Positions 35,734 through 48,365 of a stretch of 64,000 bases of DNA are shown here, piece by piece. The notes beneath the pieces are model-generated. The model had not been told where the DNA came from and made no database searches. It saw only the letters and a program-made list of their open reading frames with translations. The stretch lies in contig CAJQUW010009199.1 in the NCBI GenBank assembly GCA_907163375.1, forward strand, positions 1 to 64,000, read 5' to 3'. Made by a program: the position numbers and the translations under genes. Within the stretch, counting starts at the first letter, position 1; each line of letters opens with the position of its first letter. Source of the stretch: Prostheceraeus crozeri. Taxonomy: Eukaryota > Platyhelminthes > Polycladida > Euryleptidae.

Positions 35734-37620
35734 TACTCTTTAATCATGCAAAAAATGTCCTATCACCAATATGCACAAGCGTTAATGACCTTTCCATCCA
35801 TCCTTTTTTAGATTTTGCCCTGTATTAGTTAGGCCGGCCCTATTGCTTCCGGAGTTTGCTGTTGTGTTCCTTGACTTTCTGCTTCATCTGATGTTGCACT
35901 AGTTTTTTTCACACACATACATTTAGCTGAACACTGTAAAGGGTCGCAAAAGTGTGACTTCAGGTATATAGCACAATTTCAATCAGTCATCAGAATGAAT
36001 AATGGCAGATAGCAATGGACAATAAATGTAGTTAGAACAAATGTCCTTTGGCGATCGGGTCATCATTTTTTCATCAACAACAATAACTTCTTTGTGCTGT
36101 TGCACCGGTGTTACGAAATTTAATTTCCTTAGGTTTTATCTCGTAGGAAACTGGAACCATAGTGGGAAAATAAGAACACAGTGTTATTTGCTAAGCCGGA
36201 AGCTTAAACCAGGGGGAAACTAAAACACACTTAAAAATGTTGAATTTAATTTTCCTATCGGAATATTAAACCATGGTTTTAGTTTCCGGTAGGAAACTGA
36301 GACAGAGGGAGAGAGAGAACTATAATACCGGTCTTTCACTGCTGCGTTGTGCATGATTAAGCTCGGTGAGCGAAACGTCGCACAATAAAATAATAACATA
36401 GTATCCGAAGACGTTTTTTCTCATACTTTTCAACAATAACTTCCTTTCGCTACAGTCTCTACTCTTCAGGCATTAAGAGTCATCCGAAAAAGATTGACAA
36501 ACACGGAAGACTCATTGTCATCTATGATTACAGTTCCAAGTCTAGATGACAATTTCCAAGCATCTGAGGGCATGTTGAAACTGTATTTTGAGCATTTTAA
36601 TGAAAGAAAATCAATTCAAGAAATTTGAACATGTTTACTCATGCCTAAATTCAACAATATCTTCTACATTCTGGTATATTCAAGTTTATCAGTGTAAGTT
36701 TATTGACTGAATAACCAAAGGCTGCTCGATTCTTCAAAATTTGGCATTTTTCGTGAAAACAATGAATATGCACGTTGAGCAAACATCTAGAAAAAAATGC
36801 ATCTATCTATAAGACAAATATAACTATGCTTCCTCAAATTAATGTGAATACATGCTGTGATTTTAGTTGTTTGTTGAAACATTTTCAAATTTAGGAATAT
36901 AAACTTCAATTGCATTTTTACTTATTCATCTAGTCAGAAAGTCGATGACTATCATTTAGAAAAGTGTATTTTCTCATATAAATTTTGATCACTATCTTAA
37001 AGTGGTGCTGTGGAGGTGTGTCACGCACCAAGTGCGGCAGAAAGTTACATAAGTTTTAATGTATAATCACATTGACCTCTTTCAGACGAAAAGTCAGATA
37101 GAATTACCTACTACTTACAAAATACAGCTCTAAAAAGTCGGCATCAAAGAACAATATTGATAAATTTCATTATTGTAAGTCTTACACTTCATTTTCGAAC
37201 TTGCAAGAAAGTAATTAATTTATAAAATAAACTTATCCATCGATTTTCCCATTATCTTATCTAAAACTCCCTCACCACAAGAAAGTCATCTGGGCCACTG
37301 GACTTTATTCCAGAATTGAAAAGCAATGAAATGATATCATGTGTGATTTATTTCCGATTTTGAATAATTCAACTTTCATTGAACGAAAATTGATGGCTAT
37401 TTTTCTCACACTGATGAGCTAATGTTTTCAAATTCACCGACGAAATTTATGCGGATTTCGTGCTTAACTTAAATCCCTTTCGGTGCTGTTGCTGCATTGC
37501 CCATTATGCTAGGACCTTAAAATCGTGCAAAGTCATCAAGCATCACCGCTTGGTTTGCTCTTTATTCAACATGATCTCCGCATTTTATATGAATCACTGA
37601 CATCAGAATAAAATCACTTT
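35730..37620. other. No gene; possible retroelement-tail motif at 36352-36376
   Basis: Anonymous sequence apart from two direct GTTTTA...GTAGGAAACTG repeats near 36132 and 36273, and ATGATTAAGCTCGGTGAGCG followed by AAAC. The latter resembles a degenerate hammerhead core (stem GCTC-GGT-GAGC then GAAAC), followed by CACAATAAA. Confidence 0.35.
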
Positions 37621-37649
37621 TTATTTGTTCAGCGGAGTTTTGATTTTAT

Positions 37650-38626
37650 TTTGAAGGCTTCACCCTCAGGTGATGATCTTATCACGAGATGTCTAGCGAG
37701 AGATAAAAATATACATGTATTGACGCCAGTAACCACTCATTACGATGAGGCGCACAGTGTGGAAAGACACTGGTTGCACTTTTCCACCAAAATCTCGATA
37801 AAGGATCTTCAGAAGGAATGGATCTTCAGACGATTCTCCCTTAACGTTTGACATTTTCACTTGTTATAGTTTCATTTTTGATTCTCAATGATTTATCTTT
37901 TGTTCATTTCTGAATACATAAATGGTAGATTTTCTTTAGATTTCATCATGGCTTTTTCTTGCATAATAATGAATTACGCACTGACATCGCTGCAATGATT
38001 GCAGTAGCAAGCAGCAAATCATCACTGATATATGCAGTTATCAGTTATCATTTATTCCATGACTGCTTTAAGCAGAGAAGTGGATTATCAAAATTTCTCA
38101 GAAAGAGTCCACAATTCTCCAAAAAGATTCTTGATTGGGTGAAGAATCTTCTTTCAACAGATTCCATACATGAATCCGCTCAGCAATTTAGATTGGTGGG
38201 AGGACGGAAAAAATTATCATATCACCTGAAAGAGCACTTGCCGTTATTAAAATTGTTGAACCATGCAATACAGTACAATACAACGCTTTCAGAGCTTGAA
38301 CTAAGTTGTGACGTATTCATCATGTTGTAAGATTAGACCGCGAACTCAATAATCGTGATATCTATGCTATGAGATGGGAACGTGTAAAAGTTAATTTCAA
38401 ATGGCTCCTCTGGATTTTAGTAGTCCAAATAATCAGCGCAATAAACATGGCCTCTGTTGCAATAACAGAAGAAAATTTGGCAAATTTAATTAACAAATCT
38501 ATCGACCTTAAGTCCTACTTTTCAAAACGTTTTTTACTTTCGAATGAGATTAGAAAAGCTAGACATGAATTTGATGACACCCGAAGTTTTCCTATGATTA
38601 AAAAAATTCTATTTTGTCGTGCCTAA
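37650..38626 (+). other. Unrecognised coding-like block (possible decayed gene)
   Basis: Three plus-strand ORFs in close succession: 37651-37851, 37959-38330 and 38369-38626 (open back to about 38318). The last two overlap in sense, as if one protein had shifted frame near 38318-38330: ...LSCDVFIML, then RELNNRDIYAMRWERVKVNF. The composition is protein-like (LYKLL/KKL-type hydrophobic and charged alternation), but no motif identifies the family. It could be a fragment of a transposon protein or of a host gene with unseen introns. Confidence 0.25.
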
Positions 38627-41580
38627 GATCTAATAAGAATTACTTAAATAACATTCAACTTTTGAAGACCGTATTTAATGTCTAGGGTAGGATTCAAGAC
38701 TCAGTGATCCGTGAAAATCGTCTACTGAATGTTTCCACACAAAATGATTGCAAAAGTTCCGAAACAAATTAATTTTGCTGAAAACGTGACTTTTTTCATA
38801 TTTCATCAACAACAGCTCTCATTAGAATAACAGAAATATCGGAGGAAGGAAACTTAACCTGTTTCCACATATCAAACCACTTAAAGATATTATACTACAG
38901 AATCACTTTTGAGACACACACTTATCTGTCTTTCCGTAAAAGCAATTCCGGCCATTATTTATTCTCGATCTGTGAAGTAAACTGTTTTGTGAGCAGTAAA
39001 CAGAAACTCTCATCGCGAGAGAAGTTGAATTTCTTATCAGATATTCGAGTCACAGATGTTTCTCATCTGCTATTCGAGGCATCTGTTCATACATTATCTA
39101 TTCTCGAACGTGACTTGATGTACATGTACATTAATCCTCGAATCTAGCTTCCCAGACAAGAATAGCAAACGATGAATATTTTCCGCCTATTCAAGCTGTC
39201 TGTCAATATTCGTAAGGGTCGTTCATCACCACCTGCTTCAAATCAGAAGAAAATAATGAAATATATGAAGTATCTAAATAAGAAAATAATCGAATATAGA
39301 TCGACGGCATTCAATAAATTCGAAAGTATTTAGTCTGCTTCTAAGACAGCCTTAGTTTTCGAAGGGCGGCTTGTTTTCTTAAAGTCTTTTTTTATTTTTT
39401 TTGTATGGTTCAATAAAAATATGTGAGACAGGAGACTCATATTTTAGCAAATAACAGCTTGAGATCCATGAAGGACTCCAAGCATCGTTCAGCTGTCCAA
39501 CTGATGGTTATATAATAAATAAATTTTATTTGTAAATTTTATTTTAATGTTTTACCCAAGTTTCGTCTCCCTATCTCATTAAAGACACAAAGTTTATCGA
39601 GAAGAACTGTTTGTCATAGAGGAAACATCCGCTACAGTGACTATTCATCTCGCCTTTTGGCCCTAAATTTACATTTTTTAGAAAAACGTAGGTAGGATTT
39701 CATTTTGGATTATGCTATTCCTATTGGATTCCATTTTGGTGTATGAAATTGTGGATAATCTTGTTGAACCCGTCGATCAATTATTCAGCATCTGTAATCG
39801 AGTTTCTACCCGTGGACATTGTCTTAAATTGAGGAGCCGACTGTAGAGGATTCTTTTTCGCTCATCGTCTTGCTAGTAGTGCATGGAATTCCTTGCATGA
39901 GTGTATAGTCAGCACCATCTCTCAAATCATTCAACGTTGTGTTACACTCGCACATAAAGGTATATATTCTTGACATCTCTATGTGAATTTTATATGAACT
40001 TGTGTATTTTGTTAACGTTTTGCAGATGTTTTGTAGGCTAAACATATGCGTTGTCAACAACCAGTGATGCCTTTTGTGGTATTAGCTGCAAATAAATTTA
40101 TTCATTTATTTATTTATTGATTGTGAATATTAAAAATTACTTTCCAAATACAAACTAAGATATTCTTTTGCAGTTTTGCAAATTCGGCTCACTCTACTTA
40201 CAATCAGAAAATTAAAATGTTGTGATGTTCTCACACCAATTCAACTTCAAGCCATGTTTCATGACCATCAAGATCGGGATTTTCACCTGCAATTTATGTA
40301 AACACATTCTGTCATGATCTGATAAATATCTGATAAAAAAACAGTTTCATCTGATAAATATCCCTCAGCTGAACATCAAGTGTCTCAATTGTATTTCACT
40401 TCATAACCATCCTCAAGTTAGTCAGCAACCATCAATTTCTTCGGCAATTATTCGGGGATGTTGTGTGGGACGTCTGGATACTTTTCATCAATTAGTTGAT
40501 TGATTCGAAGCTTCTTCTTTCACCTCCTGTAATACTAGATTCTATTCCGAAACAAATCGAGACTATAGATGTGCATAAAGAAGCATGTATGCCTGAACAG
40601 CTTTACATTGATGGTATTGTAGAAGATAATCAATAGGGATTGTAGATAATTCAATGAAGCGCTAAGTATACGAAAGTGCACACACATGTGTGACGCTATT
40701 CAAAATGAATTAAAGAAGATTGGCCTCACATTCTTGAATCAAAAACAAAGAAAAAGTGATGGAGTCTTACAAAGTTACGATGACAATATGATCATGATTT
40801 CAGCTTTCTTTATATTCTAAAGAGTAAATAAATCTAATAAATTGTCCTTTAACTATAAACCTTAGATGTTTTCAGTTCAACAAAATATGTGACCCATATT
40901 ATAGCAAATAAAAGCTTGAGATCGTTGAAAGATCCCAAGCGTGGTTTAACTATCCAACTGACGGTTAATGGGTGAGCGCATTAATTCGTAAATGAGTTGT
41001 TAGCTACATTTTTGACTTAGTTGCCTTCTTTCTCCCCTTACTTCTGCCATTTCATTGTTACACCCAAGACGAGCACATTTTCCGCTAGTGTACCATGGAT
41101 AGTACACATCCTTCGCGCATAAAAATGTGTTCTTGCCACTCAAGATTGTAGCCCCCTACGCGCCGACGATTTAGGCCGCCTTTGAAAGGTAATGTATCTT
41201 CACTCCAACTCCTATGTTGATAACTATAAATAGCAGAATGTCAATGTAAGTTCATATGTGCGACAACGATTGCACTGCAATATGTAATTTTGTTGATTTT
41301 TTGCGTCGGTGTTCTCCGTAGCAGAATTAAAAGATCACAACGCTCCAGATAAAGTCCGGGGTGGGGACAATGTCACCACTGTCCAAATCACCAGTACGGA
41401 CAGCTTCATTTATTTGCATTAATACAAAAATATATGCATCCTTTGATAATTTACTTTTTAGTAACAGTGACAATGTCCTATCATTTTATCATTTTAATGT
41501 GGCATTTATATGCCTACATTTATTCAACAGAACGCCAAAATGCTCATTATCAATAAAAAAACAATTATAACAAGAGTAAG
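38627..41580. other. No gene; one pair of direct repeats
   Basis: About 85 bp at 39430-39513 (CAAATAACAGCTTGAGATC...CCAACTGATGGTTA) recurs at 40900-40970 with substitutions. The rest is anonymous AT-rich DNA. Confidence 0.5.
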
Positions 41581-41589
41581 AGATAAGGA

Positions 41590-42160
41590 ATGAAGTCAAA
41601 GTCAAGAAGCTGCCTCAGTTCCGCTACCTGCCGTGTTGCCCCCCAGTTATGGCGCTGCTGATTCGCTGCTTCAGCCAAAAAGTTTCTCTTGACTCTCATA
41701 GCCTCTGATATACGGCTGCCGATGTATCTAAAAAACAAGTTAGTGCAGTTGTCGTATACACCGGACGTTTATATGGCCACTATGGCTCAAATTGGTAGTG
41801 ACCACTCAATTTCGCGTATTTGCAACGTTTTCCTTTTTCTACGGAAGTAGCGATGGAACTGGCTGCCAATAATGAGTTGATTAAATTGGATGGCGCAAAA
41901 GTGTCCACCCAAGTAAAATCCCAAACTACCGGTCTGCCGCATCGTAGTGGGACAGTGGTCATACCGTCAGGTCTCCAACCATCACTTCGACGAAGGCCGA
42001 CAGGCTCGAGAGCTGATAGGATCCATGCAGAAAGAAGAGCTCGGTGAAGTACATCCTTGACTTCGGAATGTCTTGAGGCTGTGCCACAGTTGTGACAGGA
42101 CAAGAGATGCAAACCCAAGCAGTCGACCATGCCTCCACAGCGATAATTAACCCAATCAGG
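41590..42160 (-). pseudogene. Retroelement C-terminal fragment with nuclease-like motif
   Basis: The minus-strand translation (41780-42150) contains CGGMVDCLGLHLLSC, GWRPDGMTTV and VVWDFTWVDTFAPSNL. A stop at about 41780 follows, then recognisable continuation in another frame (YIGSRISEAM, NQQRHNWG) to about 41600. I recall the same pattern (HGLSC, RPDG, VWDxTxVDTF, GSRIS) from C-termini of reverse-transcriptase-bearing repeats in many marine invertebrates. RPDG...VWD may be a PD-(D/E)XK-type nuclease remnant. Polymerase motifs are absent here. The element class is uncertain. Confidence 0.5.
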
Positions 42161-43378
42161 ACGGCCCCCCTATCAACTTCTTTTTAAATCTCCTAAAATC
42201 AGTCAGATAAAAGTTCAATTTTTGTGACTTTTAGTTTGTATGCATGTTGAACTTTCAGTAAAAATTTGGGCAAAATTGACTTATTGTAAGGTCAGTTTTA
42301 AAAGTACCTTTTAGAAAATCGATGGTTTTCATTTGGAGTAGCATTGATTATTGATACAATGTTTTTGTACAATATTTACATAATATTCATGCATGTGCAT
42401 TCAAGATTGTTAACATACACATTCATCTCGTGTCCCAAGATCAGTACATGTATATTGTAATGCATACATGTATACATGTGCACCTAAATGTAAAATGTGA
42501 AAATATGAAGGTTTGATGTGAATTTTTAACCATAAAACCCACAGAATAATGCAAAATACATTTCACCATTTGAAAGCTTGCATTCTGACTGTATCATAAC
42601 CTTGTTTTTAAATCGAAGTAGTCATCAGAAGGAGACATTTTTGAAGATAGAAAAATGCAATAAACCATGAAAAGACATTATTTAAGTTCGAATTTCAAAT
42701 TGCTATTTATAGTACTGAAATTAGCGTAGAACATGTTACTTATGACACCATATAGATATACTTGAGTAAAAGTTTGCATAAATACATTATTTGTAATGAA
42801 CAATTTTTGGAGAGTCAAAAAAATACATAGATTCATGAAAATGAAAAAATGCAAATATTAAATTTGAATTTTTGGTATGAAGGTCTTCGAATCATGTAAC
42901 ATAGGCATTACCATTCGAAAAAGGAGACTCGAAATATGTAGTGACTCTGTTTTCAAAAAGTTTTATCCTTCGGAACATGTAAAATTTGAGGGGCTCTGTT
43001 CTCTCCCCCCCTCCGTCCTACGACGCTAAAAAACGCCCGGTCCTGATAGAGTTAAGGGGAACGCAGATAATGGAGCCAATTCTCTGGGTAATAGACATCC
43101 TAAATGCATTATCTTCTATTATAGATGAGTGCCTAATGATGAAAATGGGAAGGTACTCTGAAGATGATGACAAGGAAACCAGCTGACAGAGCAAGTTCTC
43201 GAAACAGGCAAACACATAGTCCACCGAATTGGATAGATTAAGATGCTTGACGGGTTGCAATCAGCAAGTTAATGACATTTCGATCGACATTCATTAAGTA
43301 TCTCTTTAAGCACACTACTAGCCAGTTCCCTAAGTTAGATCGCTTGCAATAATTCATAAATCCTTCTTTTTCAAACAC
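42161..43378. other. No gene seen
   Basis: AT-rich, with TACATG/CATGTA-rich sequence near 42440-42480. Overlapping ORFs at 42986-43260 on both strands lack any domain. Confidence 0.45.
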
Positions 43379-43738
43379 AATGTTGAGCTGCATCCTCAAC
43401 CGAAAAATGGGAACTGACCTGAATAGCTGCTATTTCATCCAATGTCAGGAATCATCAGCAGGCCTAGTTCACATCTCTCAACATCGATACAACTCCCTAT
43501 TCAAAGTTGAAGACATGCCCTGGTAAATATCGCATTAGCAAGATAGTGAAATTTCGACGAGCATCAGTTTCTATTTGCAAATCTAAAGATTACCCAAGCA
43601 TGGCTGCGACTTTAAATAGGGAGTTGTGTCGATGTTGAGAGATGTGAACTAGGCCTGCTGATGATTCCTGAAATTGGATGAGGTGGCAGCTATTCAGGTC
43701 TGTGCCCATTTTTCAACCTAGGATGCAACTCAACACTG
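43379..43738. repeat. Palindrome made of two inverted copies of a dispersed repeat
   Basis: Left copy 43379-43565 and right copy about 43570-43738 (reverse) share AGCTGCTATTTCATCC-like, GGAATCATCAGCAGGCCTAG and CAACATCGAYACAACTCCC blocks. A third copy lies at 7546-7735. Each arm diverges from the other by roughly a tenth. No coding sequence. Confidence 0.8.
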
Positions 43739-43951
43739 TAATCATTCTATTTACAAAAGATTTTCGAGGGCTTGATGCTGTGAAATCAGCATTCGGTTAA
43801 CAAATATCATGATTTTCAACAAAAAGATTTTTCATCAAAATCGAGCTTCGAGGGCTTTGGTCGTCTTTAGGCAGGCAGAGGTAAAACTGAAGCCAGTGGG
43901 CAGCGCTATTCGATTACAATGCCAAGATTTAAGTTCATTTCTACTATGTAA

Positions 43952-43978
43952 AGGGCAGTTTATACTTCTACGCGCGTA
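43952..43978 (+). repeat. Harbinger left TIR
   Basis: Begins AGGGCAGTTTATACTTCTAC. It is preceded by TAA (43949-43951). Confidence 0.95.
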
Positions 43979-44127
43979 CATACGCGCTGCGCTAAGAGTC
44001 AGCAATCACGTGATCTGATGCTGCCAAAACATGGGGAATGTTTATGGATACGCGCGGGCGAGCGTTTATACTTTACGCGTCTGCTACAGTTGTCCGCGTT
44101 GCCGCTTGAAAGTGACTACGACTAGAA

Positions 44128-45941
44128 ATGGAAGAAGAAACCGCCGACATTTTGAATTTATATCTGCTACATAAAAAGTGCAAGAAGAGAAGAAGAAGAA
44201 GAGCTCACTACATCAGGCCTCAGAATGTTACAAGGGAGCTGACCGGAGAATTCAGCAGCCTTCTTCGAGACATTTGGAATCTCCAAGATGGTGATGCTCA
44301 TCACAAGTATTTCCGAATGTCTCGCAGCCGCTTCCTGGACTTATGTAAGCGACTTGAGTCCTTCATCTCCCATGCACCTACCCACCGATATCCTATTGGA
44401 GTTCCTGAGCGTTTAGCGCTAACTCTACGAATCTTGGCGACCGGCAGCAGTCAGCAAAGCGTTGCTGAAACCTACAGGATGGGCAAAGCAACAGTAGGCA
44501 AGATTCTGTACGAAACTTGCCAAGCAATTTGGTCGGAGCTGAAGGATTTCGTTCGATTTCCTGACACCGAGAAGTGGACGGAGATTGCCGACGAATTTGA
44601 ATCATTTTGGAACTTTCCTCTGTGCTTGGGTGCGATAGACGGAAAGCACGTCGTCATAAACGCGCCGGCCAATTCAGGCAGTGACTTCTACAACTATAAA
44701 CACACCCATTCCATTGTCCTGATGGCTGTAGTTGATGCCCGCTATTGCTTTAGCTATATTTCATTGGGATCCTACGGACGCGAGTCGGATGGCGGCATTT
44801 TCGCAAGGTCAGACTTTGGACAACTCCTCGCTGACAACGGACTTGGAATCCCTCCTCCATCCAACCTCCCAAAAACCAACATCAATTCTCCTTACGTTTT
44901 CGTCGGTGATGATGCCTTTCCATTGAAGGATAATCTCATGAAGCCGTATCCAGGTGAGTTATTCAAAATTTTGTTATTTCTGTGATAATTGACTTTTATC
45001 AGATACGTGTAAATCTTTCAAAACATGATAAAAATAGGGTTGCAAAAAATGTTTTTTTGTCCAACATATTTCAAATGTGCTTTAAATAAATTTTATAAAT
45101 GTATATTGTGTGCTTTATGTTTAATATATACATTATTTGTTTCTTGTATTTTTGATGAGAGTAGCGGTAGTACTTAAGGTGAATTGAATAACTATCTTTC
45201 CTAGAAGACTTAATTAATTAAAGGAAAAATTCAGATATGCTGAATTTTTATTTTTTCAGTTCATTTCAAAGCTCACCTCAAAGCTAGCTCAAAGCTAAAT
45301 AAAGGAAAATGCGAAAAGAAATAAGGAGTAAATTATAATAGAAATAATGATAGAAAATATTACTTCGCGAACATTTTCATTATATATATTATAGTGCATA
45401 CATACATGTATGATATATGTGCATTTGTCCATAGACCTTCATGTTTTAATATCAATGACTCTAAGTTTTTAGAATTATTGCAATCGTGTGTTCTATTTCA
45501 GGAACTGGTCTCGGCATTCGGGCTCGAGTATTCAACTATCGACTGAGCAGGGCTAGAAGAATAGCGGAGAATGCCTTCGGAATCCTTCGAGCCAGATGGC
45601 GCATCCTGTCTCGCCCCATTGACTGCAAACCGGAAAATGTGGATCACATTACCAAAGCTACGATAGCACTGCACAACTACTTGAAGCGCACCGACGACGT
45701 GAGTACACCTCGGAGACAAGGATCATCGGACCTCCAAGATTCTCAATCAGAAGGATGGCGATCGATCGTGGAAGGTGACAGTAATTTTCTACCTTTGTCG
45801 CGACTTGGCTCCAACAACAGTGCATTGTCTGCCAGAGGAACTCGTGATCAATTCCGTGATTATTTTATGTCACCAAGAGGAAGGGTTCCTTGGCAGTGGT
45901 CGCATGTTACTCGAGGCACCACTCCCACGTCTAGCACCTGA
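44128..45941 (+). CDS. Harbinger (HARBI1-like) DDE transposase, two exons
   Basis: Catalyses excision and insertion of the element. Exons 44128-44953 and 45502-45941 join in phase 1 (CCAG|GTGAGT ... TTTCAG|GAACT) to give 421 aa. A basic N-terminus (KKCKKRRRRR, residues 16-25) may be a nuclear signal. SSQQSVAETYRMGKATVGKI (108-127) is the helix-turn-helix that precedes the nuclease in this family. Acidic catalytic residues are Asp171 (GAIDGKH), Asp221 (RESDGGIF) and Glu298 (ARRIAENAFGIL); YVFVGDDAFPL (256-266) is another conserved block. IALHNYLKR follows the core, and the C-terminus is Ser/Arg-rich. The ATG is the first in frame, 176 bp inside the left end. Known family members need the MADF partner for nuclear import and DNA binding; its gene lies downstream in opposite orientation. 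Confidence 0.93.
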
Positions 45942-46686
45942 TTAAAATACTTTTTCTTGAAAAATAGCTTTTTGCCAAAGTTGTTCATACAATTTGAAAA
46001 ATCATAATCATAATTTTTGCGCTATTAACTTTGCTCAGTATTTCTGTAATAAGCAGCTGATGACATTTTTCAATAACTTCTCATCTATCATAATATTCAC
46101 GCTCAACTTTTACTAATCTACTAGATTATAGCTTGACTTTTAATTTGCAATGAACTCACAGGTTGTAGAAAATATTTTCATTTATTTCAACTTATAATGT
46201 CATCATATTAATGTCTTTACGATTAATGTATTTTACATTCAATGTAGTCGGGGGTCTTAAATATTAGTACCAATATATTGTAATACATTTCTCAATTAAA
46301 TTTATCGTCTAATGATAACATCCTCATGTACGTATAAATGATCTGCCCTATGTTACATATTCTTTCACGCAATATGTATTTTTACTCCTCATTTATTAAT
46401 ATTTTGAATGATCATATTATAACAGTCACTATTTTTTTAATTTTTTAGAATTTAGAATAATTTAGAATTTATCACCCTTACCATCATTATGTTTTTTGTA
46501 TTCTAAATTTTGCATATAAATTCTGACTATCTAATTCTATGTTTCGAAGTATATTTCTTAGTACAGGTTATCATGAAATATCTTTAACCAGTTCGAATGA
46601 TGAAGTTTTGCTGCAAGCGCAACCCATTCCAGTCATTTCTTTTGAGCAAAAATAACTACTAGTACTTCCACGATAAAAATTTAATT

Positions 46687-47563
46687 CTAAACACCTGTGT
46701 TATCCACACCAGGAAACAGTTCGTCCACTTCGTTTTGCTCCTCGAGCTCACACAAAAGTTCCTGAATTTTCAGCTTTGCTATCCGCTGAATACGTGGCCG
46801 AAAGGAAGTTATCGTACTCGCCACGTAATTTGCAAAATGTCTCTCAGATGAACTTGAAGCACTGCGCCCCCGAACTTCATTGATGTAGCTGAGAATGGCA
46901 GCATCAACTTTGCTCTCCTCCTTCCTTGCTCTCGGGGTTGGAGCTCGACCTCGTACGACGACCACCTCTGCCTCGTCATCCTGAGAATCCTCCACCTCCA
47001 ACTCCAATGCGCTCGAAGGATAATCATTCTCCTTCTCCGAGAAACTCACATTCGATCTGGAAAAAAATCACAAGTATTAGTTTAGATGCAGAGCTTCATA
47101 TAAATATTTTATTTCTAACTTACTCGATGTTTGAATCGGTTATTCTGTGTTTTATGTGGTCTGAGAGAAAGCTCAGAGACTCGTAGAACTTCCACCTCAT
47201 TCTCTTCTGAGCTGGAGCGCCACTTTTTGCATCCATCGACTTCCTCTTTCGTGCATACTGGTCTCTCAAATACTTCCATTTATCTTTACAATCTTTGACA
47301 CTCCTTCCCACTGATTCGGCGATAGTTATCCAAGATTGGGCTGCCATCTCTTGATCCTTGTGATCTCTGCTCCCTGTGTTGTATAAATGCTCATATTTCT
47401 TCACTTCCTCTATCAATTTATCCTCAAAATCGGCATCTCTCTCAACTTCCTGCATGTTTGCTTGGCCTTGCGTAGCGCGTAAAAGTAAGATGCGAGTCAA
47501 CTGCCGAAATCTACGCGCGTAGATTCTCTTCATGTCCAAATGACCGGGTGAATCACTCTTCAT
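46687..47563 (-). CDS. Harbinger MADF/Myb-SANT-like DNA-binding protein, two exons
   Basis: Second gene of the Harbinger. Exons 47124-47563 and 46687-47056 join in phase 2 (ATCGA|GTAAGT ... TTTCCAG|ATCGAA) to give 269 aa. Residues about 46-113 form a MADF domain: DFEDKLIEEVKKYEHLYN, then SWITIAESVGRSVKDCKDKW and KYLRDQYARKRK. An acidic segment (EDSQDDEAEVVV) is followed by a basic one (GRAPTPRARK). The C-terminus (residues about 215-255) with HFANYVASTI and LKIQELLCELEEQ resembles a BESS protein-interaction motif. In studied Harbingers this protein binds subterminal DNA and carries the transposase into the nucleus. It starts 83 bp inside the right end. No damage seen. Confidence 0.9.
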
Positions 47564-47618
47564 GTGATGACGTCAGAGTATTTTCCTCTCTCTTGGCGCG
47601 GGGAAGGGGGGGGTATGC

Positions 47619-47645
47619 TACGCGCGTAGAAGTATAAACCGCCCT
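47619..47645 (-). repeat. Harbinger right TIR
   Basis: The reverse complement begins AGGGCGGTTTATACTTCTAC. It is followed by TAA (47646-47648). Confidence 0.95.
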
Positions 47646-48365
47646 TAATACAGCATTTAACACCAAGACCTTACTCAATTACTCTATACAAAAATACAAT
47701 GCTAATTATACTACTATCAAACTTAATAGTAGCCATAGGAAATTAAATAAGTTTTTGTAGTGGAGAATCATCAAAGAAGGACTGCACATTGTCACCAATG
47801 AAACGTTCGATCGTGATAAGGGATGTTTGGTTGATCAAAGATGAAATTCTATCCTGCAGTGACTACTTTATTAGTATTATACAGGGTACCTTCTTGCCTT
47901 CACAACTTTTTCTAATTTCTGAGAGAGTTTGCTCAATATGATGCTTTCAAAGTGATGAAGTGATGATTTTTAATATTGAAAAAACTGAAATAGCCAATTG
48001 CATCATTCAACATTGTCATCACAAATTGCTACAGAGTTGTTTTACTGCAGATTGTCCTATACAGCTCTGGAGGACCCATCGGCATATAGGGCTTTTTGCA
48101 CCCTTGCTAAGTGCACATAAGGCCTTTTGCATTTAGACCGACTTACTTAATTCTTTGATGCTATTATTCAGTTTGATAGTATAGATAACGTCAAATTTTT
48201 GTTCAGAGAACTTAAGTACATGTACATGTAATGTCTTGGTGTCAAATGTTGTATCACGCAGTCGCTCTTGGCAATGTGATTGAAAACCGCTGCCATCTGG
48301 CTTCACTTTTGGCTCTGCCTTCCTGAAAGCGAGCGAGGCACTCTGAAGCTCGCATTTAATAAACA

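Larger units (their letters stand above)
43952..47645 (+). mobile_element. Complete PIF/Harbinger DNA transposon
   Basis: The 27-bp TIRs at 43952-43978 and 47619-47645 (AGGGCRGTTTATACTTCTAC then GCGCGTA) differ at one base. TAA is duplicated at 43949-43951 and 47646-47648, matching the TWA target preference of Harbinger. GC-rich CGCG subterminal blocks repeat inside both ends. Two convergent genes are present, as in canonical animal Harbingers: a plus-strand DDE transposase and a minus-strand MADF/Myb-like protein. Both are split by one intron and are free of visible stops, so the 3.7-kb element may be competent or only recently silenced. Confidence 0.95.
43835..48365. repeat. Older inverted repeat pair; one copy is interrupted by Harbinger
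   Basis: The flanks of the Harbinger (43835-43948 plus 47649-47760) together match the reverse complement of 48135-48365. Shared landmarks are CGAGCTTC, GGCAGAG, TGAAGCCAG...GGCAGCG, GCCAAGA and CATTTRACACCAAGAC, then CTATCAAACT further on. The 48 kb copy lacks the Harbinger and so represents an empty site of the same repeat family. Confidence 0.7.
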
